Source: Lanius collurio (lineage: Eukaryota > Chordata > Aves > Passeriformes > Laniidae). From it: a stretch of 64,000 nucleotides of DNA. Both the position numbers and the translations under genes were made by a program. Numbering within the stretch: the stretch's first letter is position 1; each line of letters starts with the position of its first letter. The notes beneath the pieces are model-generated. The model saw only the letters and a list, made by a program, of their open reading frames with translations, was not told the origin of the DNA and did not search any database. This document shows, piece after piece, positions 1-9,875 of this stretch. The stretch is taken from assembly GCA_020086605.1 (NCBI GenBank), contig JACBWW010000069.1, positions 2,069,500 to 2,133,499 on the forward strand, read 5' to 3'.

Positions 1-900
1 ATTGCTCTCTGCTCCTTGCAGGCGTTACCAGGGCTGTTTGGAAAATAAATGGAGACTTCAAAGTTGCCACCTTGGTGAATTTTGAGACTTTTGAGCATTT
101 ATTTTTAAAAAGGAAGAAAAAGAGCTAAAGTTGACAGAAATTGCAAGATAAAGCATTCCTGCCTGTGAAATTACAGTTATAAATACTGCTTGAATCAGTG
201 CATATCAGAACTAATTCCTAATTAACAGTAACTCCTAATTTTTTCTCTACCTTAAGTAGCCAGATTGTATTATGATAACACACACAGAGATGCTATTAAT
301 GCTCAGTTAAATGGTTAATCTGGTATGGGTGCCACAGCAATGCAAGGGTAAAAATGTGGGGGTGTGTTCAGTCTCTGGTCATGCAATGTGGGGTGCAGAC
401 AGTCCTGGGCAATGAGTGCCCATTATCCCTGCCAGCTATGATCCCACATGGAAACTAGGTCCCTTTATCTCTGCACATCCCTGTCTCACCTCTGCTTGGG
501 TTTTGGAGACTATTCTTGGAAGGGAAAGTGATAAAACCCCTATCAGGCACATATATTACAGCACACTCACGACACAGGAAATTTTAAGGCGTTGTGAGAG
601 ATTATTTGCGCTGCAAGTCTGGGCTCAGAGAGTCACTGCTCCTCCAGCCTGGAACAGAAACATGAGGGGATGACTCATGAGTGCTGATGTCACTTGTGGG
701 GTGAGGTGGGCTCAGCCCAAAGCAGATCCTGAGCAAGGTCAAAGCCCACGAACACTGAAGCTCTTTAAATGTTCTCAGGCTCTTTCTCATGAGCAACTCA
801 TTGAACTCGGGCTTGTGCAGCCAGAAACAAATCCATCAGCAGCCCCGAGCCTCAGCCAAATGGACAATTTGTGCAGGGAAAATGAGGAGAAAGGCTGTGG
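1..900. other. Unique non-coding sequence
   Basis: AT-rich unique DNA in the 3' flank of OTX2. The short frames at 416-673 and 602-904 lack any family resemblance, and I see no repeat or gene here. Confidence 0.6.
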
Positions 901-1130
901 GTAAATTATTTGTCACAAAATATTCGCCCAGCTCTACCTGACAGAGCAGAGTTTCGCGTTTGATCTCTGTGAGCGACTGTCGCGGGAATCAAAGGGAGTT
1001 TTGTCAGGGGATTAAGTGCAGAAGTTGTCGTCGAGAACTACATTAAAGATAAGAAATCCAGAGTGTGGCCCAAAGTGCCTAATCCCAGCACAACTAGTGA
1101 ATTATTAAGTTGGTCATTTGACAGAAGGAG
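900..1130. promoter_or_regulatory. Candidate conserved non-coding element
   Basis: Unique sequence retains CpGs in an otherwise CpG-poor, AT-rich setting. It has an ATCAAAG TCF/LEF-type core near 988-994 and a GGATTA K50 homeodomain core near 1009-1014. It is not repeat-derived as far as I can see. This is a motif-based candidate for an OTX2 3' enhancer. Confidence 0.3.
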
Positions 1131-1569
1131 GAAAAAAAATCCGACTGTTTCTGAGACTGCCTAAAAAAAGAGGTTTCTATTAAAATGCAGCAGTTGCATA
1201 ATGAGAACATGTCGTGCAGTTCCAGCATGAGGACTGGGCTCTTGCACCAGTCCTTGTAGCTATGGTGTGATGGCAGAAAAGAGCAGCTTCCAAGGGCTGC
1301 CCCTTTTTTGCAGATGTAGGACTTGAGCCACAGATCTGACTGCCAGGGAAAATGCCAAGTTTTGAGGTATCAGCAGTAGCTCCCCTTTGGAGACTTGAGA
1401 TGTGCCTGAGATACCTGGGTGATCCCAAACTGAGCCCACTGGGATCCAGTCTTACCTACAGTGTCTCCACACCTTGTTGGTAAATCAGGAATGCTAAGAC
1501 GTCCATCTCTGCCAGGAGCACAGAGCTCTTCTGGCACTTCTGCAACCAGCTCTGGGGACCCCAGCATGA

Positions 1570-2052
1570 GAAGGATCTAGAGATGCTAGAGCAAATCCAG
1601 AGAAGACCATGGAGTTGCTCAGAGGGCTGGAGCCCCTCTGCTCTGGAGCCAGGCTGGCAGAGCTGGGGGTGTTCACCTGGAGAAGGCTCCAGGGAGAGTT
1701 CAGAGCCCCTTCCAGGGCCTAAAGGGGCTCCAGGAGAGCTGGAGAGGGACTGGGGACAAGGGATGGAGGGACAGGACAAAGGGGAATGGCTTCAGCCTGA
1801 CAGAAGGCAGGGTTGAATGGGATATTGGAAAGGAATTCCTGGCTCTGAGGGTGGTGAGGCCCTGGCACAGGGTGCCCAGAGAAACTGTGGCTGCCCCATC
1901 CCTGGCAGTGTCCAAGGCCAGGATGGATGGGGCTTGGAGCAACCTGGGATAGTGGACAGCTGTTCCTGTCATGAGAGGGGCATTGGAACCTTAAAAATCG
2001 TCTTTAATGTCCCTTCCAACCCAAACCACGTTGTGATTCCATGATTCCATGA
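1570..2052 (+). mobile_element. CR1 LINE, 3' portion
   Basis: The sequence runs from the CR1 segment CTAGAGCAAATCCAGAGAAG through the GAGGGTGGTGAGGCCCTGG, CCCCATCCCTGG and CAACCTGGGATAGTGG blocks to the CR1 3' tail with repeated GATTCCAT at 2035-2052. It is a 5'-truncated, inactive copy in plus orientation. Open frames across it, including on the other strand, are incidental. Confidence 0.92.
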
Positions 2053-2954
2053 TAATGACAGACAGGAAAACATCCAGCAACTAGAGAAGAAAGCAAACTG
2101 GAAACGCTGGATTTGTGGAACCTCCAGCAAGCATGGAAACATCTGCATAGGCAGCTGACCATGGGGATAAATATGAGAAAGCAGAAAACTTAACTGGCTC
2201 ATGGGGAGAAGGGAAGAGGTGTAAGTGAAACAGCATCTCCAGGAATCCTGCCAGGGATCCTGAAGCAGCTGATAAAGGTATTTGAGGAGCTGTGGGACCC
2301 CCAGCAGAATGAGATACTGTTTGTTACACCAAATCAAGAGGAGAGGAGGCACGAGGTGTTTGCATTACAGAGGTGGGAACTCTGCCTTGCAGACCCCAGA
2401 GGGACAGGCTCACTTGTGAGGGCTGGCCCAGGGCTGGGACAAGGTGTGGAGTGGCAGAAGCAATCCCACAGCAGTGCCTCCAGCTAGGAAGGGCAGCATC
2501 ACAGGTCTGTGTATGACAGAGAGCAGAAAGCAAAAATTCTGCACCAGAGACTCTTAATACCTCAGTGCCACCACTACTGGGAATTGTGAACAAGGACACA
2601 GAGAAGATGATGCCACTCTAAGATATAACACTCCAAGACCATCTCTGCTGTCCCTGGGCCACTGCAGTGTGATGGGAATCTCTGGAACACCCTTACAGAT
2701 GCCCCAAGGAACACCATGATGGACCATTAGGAAGTTTGGTGTGGAAGAGAAGTGGGTCCAAGAGGACAAAGCCCAGCAGCAGCTGCCAAAGCAGTAGCTG
2801 GCTGGAGGTGGATGTCCCTGCTAGGGGACACTCTGTGGGATTGCACAAAGCGGGCTTCACAAACCAGAACAGGGCAAAGACCACGCTTTCCTGCCTCTGC
2901 TCACATCTGGCTCTGTCATAAACCCTTAACTCCCATATCCAGCCAGGGATCAGC
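2053..2954. other. Unassigned non-coding sequence
   Basis: Moderately GC-rich DNA between two CR1 pieces, probably older decayed repeat. I recognise no gene; all frames are short and unlike known proteins. Confidence 0.5.
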
Positions 2955-3042
2955 GCTGGGGAATCCACATTTCTGGGGGTTGGAAACATGTGATTTTTAA
3001 GGCCCTTTCCAACAGGCCATTCTAAGATTCTGTGATTCTAAG
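2955..3042 (+). mobile_element. CR1 LINE 3' end fragment
   Basis: The end GGCCCTTTCCAACAGGCCAT followed by TTCTAAGATTCTGTGATTCT is the CR1 3' tail in plus orientation. The copy is short and diverged. Confidence 0.8.
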
Positions 3043-3224
3043 GAGTATTTCTGTGTTTGGCACAAAGCAGAAGAAGGCAGTGCTTGAGAGAAATGGGGCA
3101 AATGACCCCTCAGCTGGAGTTGTGGGCTTGTGCAGAAGGGGACAGTGATCCCTCAGGCTCCCTCTCCATCACAGACACCAGATAGGTAAAAACTCTGCTC
3201 TGTGTGAGCAGTTAAGTCACTAGA

Positions 3225-3388
3225 CAGGGAGCAGAGAACCTGAAAGGGATCTCCATCCTTGGCGATATTCAAAATTTGATCAAAGCAACAGGATTTAACT
3301 TTGAAGTTTGCTCTACTTTGAGCAGGATCTAGGACTGGAGACCCACAAAGGTCCCTTCAAACTTGAATTAACTTTTTCATTCTATGAC
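3225..3388 (+). mobile_element. CR1 LINE 3' fragment (diverged)
   Basis: The segment with GGGATCTCCATCCTTGG, GATATTCAAAATTTGAT and a later GGTCCCTTCAAACTTGAATT ending in ATTCTATGAC matches the 3' end of an older CR1 subfamily in plus orientation. Confidence 0.75.
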
Positions 3389-4247
3389 TACCCAGTTTAA
3401 GCAGAATATTGCCTGACAAGAGGCAGCCAGTGTGAATTTGTCAAGAACAAATCTGCCCAGAGCAGGGAGCCACTGCAATGTGGTGGGCTGCTCCATCCCA
3501 GAAGAGAGGTGATTGCCTATCGCTGGATATTCCTGTTCCTTCAGAGATCTGCTGGCCCAACTACACATACATTTGGCCTCTATGCTATCAGAGTCACTCA
3601 GGCTGCTAAAATGCTTCCATTAAAAGATGTGCATGTGCAAGAAACACAACTCTGTATCATGAGGAGCCAGTGTGGCTGCTGCAGGCAGCTGCCAACCTGT
3701 GAAAATATATCTGGGAGACACTGAAAAGGGGGAGGCGGGGAAAGACGTCAGCACCCTCTTCGTCAAAGCAAAGCAATGAACAGCTCCTCTGAAAGGTGAA
3801 CCAGCTTGAGTTTGTTTGCTGACACCTCCCTCCTTGGCTCCTCAAAGCTTGCAATCCTCTGCCACCCTTTGGCAATGGCACAGTCCTGTCTGCCTTGCAT
3901 CCCTCTCCTTTATCTTTTTTTTTTTGTCACTCAGCTGACAAGGAACTCTTCCGAAACAATGACACACTTGTGCCTGACCTCACTGAAAGCAAATGATTTA
4001 CAAATAAGCTCAACATCCCACCAGGTCAGGGTGAGGATCTGTAAATCATCACACTCTGCATGAAGATTTGTTTTGGTGAAAGTTCTGGTGAAAGATATAT
4101 CCTGCTGGCTTCAAATAACTGAACCACTGTCCTTGACCCGAAATCTATCAGCTGCTCTTGCCAAGGTAGTGTTTGGGCTGGAAATATGGGGCACTGGAGA
4201 AATCACTTAATTCCAACAGTGAACAATGAAGTAACATGGAGAATGGA
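3389..4247. other. Unique non-coding sequence
   Basis: I see no gene or recognisable repeat apart from a short T run near 3916. Short frames are not credible. Confidence 0.55.
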
Positions 4248-4312
4248 TCACAGAATCATGGAATATCCTGAGCTGGGAGGGACCAGCAAGGATCATCAAA
4301 CTCAACTCCTGA
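4248..4312 (-). mobile_element. CR1 LINE 3' end fragment
   Basis: TCACAGAATCATGGAATATC followed by GAGGGACC and GATCATCAAACTCAACTCCT is the reverse complement of a CR1 3' end. The fragment is about 65 bp. Confidence 0.8.
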
Positions 4313-4539
4313 AATATCTTTAGATGTCTTTTTCAGCGCTCTGATTTTTCTTTATGGGTGAAAATAAACCAGTTTGTGTTTATCTCTGCATCCTGTCCTG
4401 ATGACATCTGGAAGAGGCTTCCAGCCACCTCAGGTAGTGGGGGCACCGATGGCCACATCCTCTGGGATGCAATCAGGTGGAAGAAATGTGCTGTAAACAG
4501 CAGCAGCCTGCCTGGGGTTTGTGTTTTAATGGGTGCAAG

Positions 4540-4990
4540 AATCGGTGTTAGCATATGCTAACTACTCTTTGCAGGGTGATCATTATGCAAATGCCTACAG
4601 TAAACAGGTTGGAAATGAGATCTAATCAGGACACCCCGCTCCCTCCCCTCTCTCCTAACACAGGTAAGTTGACTCCATCGCATTGCTCCGGGTGCAAACC
4701 AAAAAAAAGTCTGAATTCCAGCGGAACCCTCAGTTTTCCATTTGTCCTTTTGTTCTCATGTGTTTGGATTCTTTCGTAAGTCACTGAAAAGGGAAGGGCA
4801 GCCTTGCGACTGCTTTAATTTTAAAGCTCCCAGAACAGGCTGGTACGGCAGGATCCAGAATCAACCCCGTTGTGGATTTCCATGATCTGAAAGCAAATAA
4901 AAACTGAGCACATCATGCCCGGTGTCCATGAGTAATTTGACTCTGTGTAATATCTTATCACTGCCTATTAATGAGCCTGGCTGTTAATTC
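4540..4990. promoter_or_regulatory. Candidate enhancer with palindrome and octamer
   Basis: A perfect 16-bp palindrome, GTTAGCATATGCTAAC, lies at 4547-4562 around a CATATG E-box. An exact octamer ATGCAAAT follows at 4585-4592. Unique AT-rich sequence at 4860-4985 (containing ATCTTATCACTGCC and TATTAATGAG) looks like conserved non-coding DNA. The plus strand also has an ideal splice donor CACAG|GTAAGT near 4664. The element lies about 8 kb 3' of OTX2. Confidence 0.35.
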
Positions 4991-5179
4991 TGATGGGGAC
5001 AGCCACAGATTCCCAGGATGAGCCCAGGAGCATCCCAGGATTCCATGGTTATCTGGAGACCTTCGGTGCTGCTGGGGGCATCACACAACTGATTTCTGTC
5101 TCACACTCCCCCTCCCCGTGCAGCTCAGCCCATCTTCTTGCAACACCTCGAATCCCCTGTGCCCAAGTGCCAGACACAG

Positions 5180-5263
5180 CTGGTTCCCTGCCCATGGCAG
5201 GGGGGCTGGGACTGGATGATCTTTAAGGTCCTTTCCACTCCAGACCATTCCAGGGTTCTGTGA
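5180..5263 (+). mobile_element. CR1 LINE 3' end fragment
   Basis: The CR1 3' signature is present in plus orientation: CCCTGCCCATGGCAGGGGGG, then CTGGATGATCTTTAAGGTCC, then CCATTCCAGGGTTCTGTGAT. Confidence 0.9.
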
Positions 5264-7380
5264 TTTGCCCCGTGCCCCCTCGAAGGGCTGTGTCTGGCAC
5301 AGGAGCACCAACCTCACTGCTCATCCCCTTCCCAGCAAGGCCAAGGACGCCTTCAGCTCCTGGGTTTAGGAAATCTCAACCTCACAGAAATCTTACAAAG
5401 GACCAGACACCTTCTTGCAGCAAATATTAAAGGCTGTGGCCAAGTAATAACAACTGTTTGCTGCAGTGTCTGTGCAAAGGTTGAGGCAATTATGGCTCTG
5501 CAGACAGAAGCACAAAAGCCACAGAGGCAGCTCCTGAGCCACGAGGACCCTCCTGAATCATGTACAGACCACATGACAGGGGTGTGAGAAGTGGGTGCTG
5601 CAGAGCCACCTGGCAGAGAGGGACCTGAATGTCCCTTGGAATCCCACGGTGCTTCTCAGGGCTGTTTCTGGGTTTGATTCTTGCAGCCTGACCGGATGGT
5701 AGGTGGTGAGTGGAGCCTCAACAGGCCCTCACTGGCCAGCAATGCTGTCAAAATAAAAAAGGAAATGCCAGAGACTGGGACTTTCCCAGAGAAATTAGAC
5801 ATAGAGGGGTGATTTTAATGTGGTTACATACAAGGTTCTAGTTCTGGTTTCAGTTTTATAGGGACCAGTGTGATGCCATAGGGTGACCTCTGCATCTGCA
5901 TAGTAGTTCCCAGCAAATTCTAAGTAGCCCCAGCACCCTGCTACTCATTTTCAATCAATCCACCACCATCCCTTTCCATGTCACAGTCTTGCAGCAGAAC
6001 CTGGATGATCCATTCAAGAACTGGCACCCTGGAAAATGCTGAAGGCAGCCCCCAAAGCACAGGGAAAGAGACTCAGCTTCCCCTGCCATGACTCTTTTTG
6101 CAGTCAACTCTCTGCTGTTGGTATGGGAGACCACGCATCAGGAAGGAGCTTTGGCAGCCTTCAGCAGTGTGGGCTGCCCCTGGCAGGGTCTGCCAAAGGA
6201 GGCAGAGAGTTTGCACACCTGGAGAGGTTGGCACTGTGTCCTCAGTCTCTCTGGCAGGGGGGGCAGAGAGACAGAAAAGGCAGGACACAGAGAGGGAGAG
6301 AGGGTAAAGGAAATCAGAAAGAGCAGAGGTGCAGCACGGAGCTCCTCCAGGAAATTCTTGCAAAGTATTTCCCCATGCTGGGTTACCTTAGAGATCCCAG
6401 CGCTGTGACAGGATTGGGAGAGCCTCCTTGTTCCACTGCAGATGGGAAGGGTCGGACACCAACACTTGCCCTGGATGAGGCAGTAGCCTGGAGGTCCTCC
6501 CATAACACAGGTCCCAGCAGCACAGGCCACCTGCACCACTGGTGCCCTGATCCCTGGTGCACGGCTCTCAGCCCTCTCCTACACCAGCTGTGCTTGATTT
6601 TCCGTGGCCAGAGATGACCCAGATGCAAATTTCCCCAGGAACCATCTGGTGACTACTCCATCCTCCAAAAAATCCTGCACAAAGGCCTGAAACAGCAGAG
6701 TAACCTGCATGGTTACCATAAATGATGTGAAACGTATTTTAAGTAATTCTGGACAGGGGCAAGTATTTCCTACATGACTTTTAGGAAGGCACATGGGTGT
6801 TTGACTGTTACACTTATAAATGCAGAGCTTCCTCCTCCTAAGGCAATTTGTTTCAGCTTCTAATTTTTATTTTTTCTCAAGTGGCCAGTTTGGATTAGTC
6901 TTATTTTTACTTGTCAACCTGGACATGCCTGCCAAGTGGGTAAGGACATGCTTTTGTCTTCCAGGTAATATCCTGCCCTCACCAAATATACTCACACCAT
7001 CTCACCCTTCCCTTGGATAACCCAGATATTGACAGAATGCCCCAAGTACTTCACCAAGCAGGTTCATGCCTCCTGGAGTTGCTTTCCTGGCTCTTCCTGA
7101 ACCCTGCCTGTTCTTCCCCTGTCAGTTCCAAAGACAGGTCCTGAGACTGGACAACACCATTTCAGTAGAGATCTCCTCTCCCACATGATGTGGGGTGGAT
7201 TCCAGAGTTTCAAGGGCAACACCCCAGCCCTTATCCCCCATGGACTCAGGGCTGACGCTGTTTGGGTTCCCACCAGACTCCATCACCCTTCTCAGCAGTC
7301 CATCACCTCAGATCCTGCAACCTCAAAGCTGTCAGAGGGGCTCAGGACTTGTGCCTCCTCTGCACAACACTGAAGGAACC
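5264..7380. other. Unassigned non-coding sequence
   Basis: No gene is supported. The frame at 6036-6617 lacks recognisable domains, and several overlapping frames of similar length on both strands show it is a GC and purine bias effect. The stretch 5740-6020 could be a decayed LTR, but I cannot name it. Confidence 0.5.
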
Positions 7381-7384
7381 TCCT

Positions 7385-7740
7385 CTCAAACCCAACAGAC
7401 ACCTTCACAACCCAACAAACACCCTCACAATGCAATGAACACCCTCACAACCCAATGAACACCCTCACAGCCAAACNCAATGCAATGAACACCCTCACAA
7501 CCCAATGAACACCCTCACAGCCAAACAAACACCCTCACAACCCAACAATCAACCTCACAACCAAATGAACACCCTCACAAGCCAACAAACACCCTCACTA
7601 TGCAATGAACACCCTCACAACACAATGAACACCCTCACAGCCCAACAAACACCCCCACAACCCAACAATCAACCTCACAATTCAATTAAAACCCTCACAA
7701 CCCAATGAACACCCTCACAACCCACCAAACATTCTCACGA
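7385..7740. repeat. Minisatellite, unit about 20 bp
   Basis: Roughly 17 copies of a unit near AACACCCTCACAACCCAATG run through the segment, with variants such as CAGCC, CAATC and TATGC. A single N at 7477 interrupts it, suggesting an assembly join or ambiguous copy number. Because the unit is C/A only, all three plus-strand frames stay open; this explains the apparent Asn-Thr-Leu-Thr-rich frames, which are not genes. Confidence 0.95.
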
Positions 7741-9170
7741 CTCACCACATTCCATGTTTTCAGCTCTTTAGCCCCTGGGCAAACACCCTCAGCTGAATCT
7801 GCCTGCAGTTACTCCCCAGACAGGCCTCCCAGCAAGGTGGCTCCACATATTTTCTTAATGAAGAGGAGACCGATTATCCCAAGGGATAAAACCTGCAGCC
7901 CCACATCCTACAGAGGAGCTCGTGGCCTATGGGGTCTCCAAAAATCGGTGAGACAGAGGGTACTTGTTGCTTGCCTTTCCACAGCTGCAGCACGGAGGAG
8001 CCAACTTGTAAGGACTGAGGGACACTTTGCTTTTAACAACAACATCAGGACATAAATCAGCTTCACCTCTGCTTGAATCTGCCTGAAAGAAAAAGTGATT
8101 TGTCCCTTGTAAAGGGAGTGAGGATGCTGGAGGGCCCAGCTTTGCTCTCTACTCTGGCAGGACAGGGTTAAGAAAGGCAGCCCAGAGTGGGCACCTTCCC
8201 TGCGTCCCAAGGCTGGTGCTTGGAAACTCAAGGTGTGTCCTAAGCCTTACCAAAAGTCTCAAGAGAAGCAAAGCTGGTCTGGAGGAAAGTTCTTCCTCTT
8301 AGCATTGACATCCTGGCCTCACAGCCTCCTTTAGGAAAGCCAAAAATGCTCCAAGTCTTGAAGACCTTACTTCAGCCAAATAGAAGTCAAATCACGCCCC
8401 CGCAGGCTATGGACTGGTGTCAGTGGCGAGGGACACACACAAAACACAGTCCCTTCTGGAAAGGTTACAGTCCAGAGGGGACTTTTTAAATCTATTTTTT
8501 TATATAAGCTGCCCTACTTGCTTCTCCCTCATGCCCTCTCCTCCCTCTCCAGCCTGATCCCAGACCCTCCCAGAGCACAGGGCTCCCAAACTGGGTTAGA
8601 TGATGCATTTTCTAAGCATCTGCAGGTCTCCTTACCAGCATCCACACAAGAATAAATACCAGGGTCCCTACCTGTGAGTGTGTGAGGAGCGGCAGGGAGA
8701 GAACCAAGAGAACCAACCCCTCCTTGAAAACAGAAAATAGCAGATCTACAGTCCACTTTTCCCAGCAATTGGCTCTGTGGGGACCTCTGATTTCTGGTCT
8801 CACAGTGGCCTCTTCCTCTCCTCTCCTCTCCTCTCCCATGTTGGTGCCTCAGCCCTCCAAATTTAATTACCAGGTAATTATGCAGCACATTCAGTGATTT
8901 GGTCCTGGCAAGGGCTGAGTGTCACTAGTGTTGACACCAAGAAAGGCATTTGCTCTGTGCACTGGGAGCCTGAAAGTCCTCTGGGACTTCTGACTTTGCA
9001 TCTCTCACACGAAAACACAGAAACCAGGGACAAGCCCCATGACCGAGTTGGGACACCATTGCCACAGGGCATTCCATGGTCCCAAGACCACAGGATGCCA
9101 TTCCCAAACCTGCCTGAAGGAAGAATGGGGAAGGGAGCATGACGAGGAAGACGCTTTCTTTTTGGCACAT
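7741..9170. other. Unassigned non-coding sequence
   Basis: No gene is supported. A (TCCTC)n-like tract lies at 8815-8835, followed by an AT-rich patch with TTTAATTACCAGGTAATTAT at 8860-8880, which could be regulatory. Confidence 0.5.
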
Positions 9171-9395
9171 CCCTCATTAAGAGGTATTTGCCGATAAGCT
9201 GATAATCAGGTGGCCTGGCCACCCCCAGGACGTTAGACCTTGGTGCTTAGAGAATATTTGATCATACAGTATCTCCATTAGGAGTTTGTAATCCGCTATC
9301 ACAGCATTTGAGAGCCATCTGGGTATAAGGAGATTTTTATTAATGGTTCATGAGCCTAAAAGTCAAAATTGACTCTCAGAGTAGATTTTAACAGT
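9170..9395. promoter_or_regulatory. Candidate conserved non-coding element
   Basis: AT-rich unique DNA contains CTGATAATCAG, a TAATCC K50 site near 9290, TTTGATCATA and TATTAATGG. It is repeat-free and 3 to 4 kb beyond the end of the OTX2 transcript. Motif-based candidate only. Confidence 0.3.
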
Positions 9396-9424
9396 TTGTG
9401 TGGGATTTATATATTTATCTATCT

Positions 9425-9875
9425 CTTCACCACCTCTTCTCCCCTCCCCCCCATATCACTCCCCTCTGTTCTGCCCCAGCACTGAGGTGCAGCAGCAGCA
9501 GGCAGCTACCAGGCAGCCCCAGCAGCTGGAGATGGCATTTTTCCTTCTTTTCTGTCTTTTGCTGTGTTCTCCCTTTCCTTTCCTTTCCTTTCCTTTCCTT
9601 TCCTTTCCTTTCCTCCCTCCTCCTTCCTCCTTCCTTCTTCCTTTCTTCTTCCTTCTTCCCTCCCTCCCTCCCTCCCTCCCTCCCTCCCTCTTTTTCCCCC
9701 TCTTCTCCCTCCCTCCTTCCTTCCTCCTTGTTTCCCTCCTTGTTTCCCTCCTTCTCTTCCTCCCCTCCTTCTCTTCCTCCCTACTTCCTTACTTCCTTTC
9801 TTTTCCTTTCCTTTCCTTCCATTTCCTTCCTTCCCCTCCCTCACCTCCCATCCCATCCCATTCCTGACACCTCCC
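9425..9875. repeat. Polypyrimidine simple-repeat tract
   Basis: Successive blocks of (TTTCC)n at 9570-9615, (TTCCTTC)-like at 9615-9660, (CCCT)n at 9660-9690 and mixed CCTT/TTTCCCTCC to 9870 make a nearly pure pyrimidine strand. The Ser/Pro/Phe-rich frames and the Gly/Arg/Lys-rich frames on the opposite strand are products of this bias. Confidence 0.95.

Noticed and set aside
5740..6020. Possible retroviral LTR
   Set aside because: Texture is suggestive, but I could not identify LTR ends, a target duplication or a matching family, so it is not called as a mobile element.
6036..6617. 193-codon plus-strand frame
   Set aside because: No recognisable domain, overlapped by frames of similar size on the other strand, and no splice or promoter support.
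7505..8055. Asn/Thr/Pro/Gln-rich open frames as a repeat protein
   Set aside because: They are read-through of a 20-bp minisatellite whose unit has no stop in any frame; the unit is not a multiple of three.
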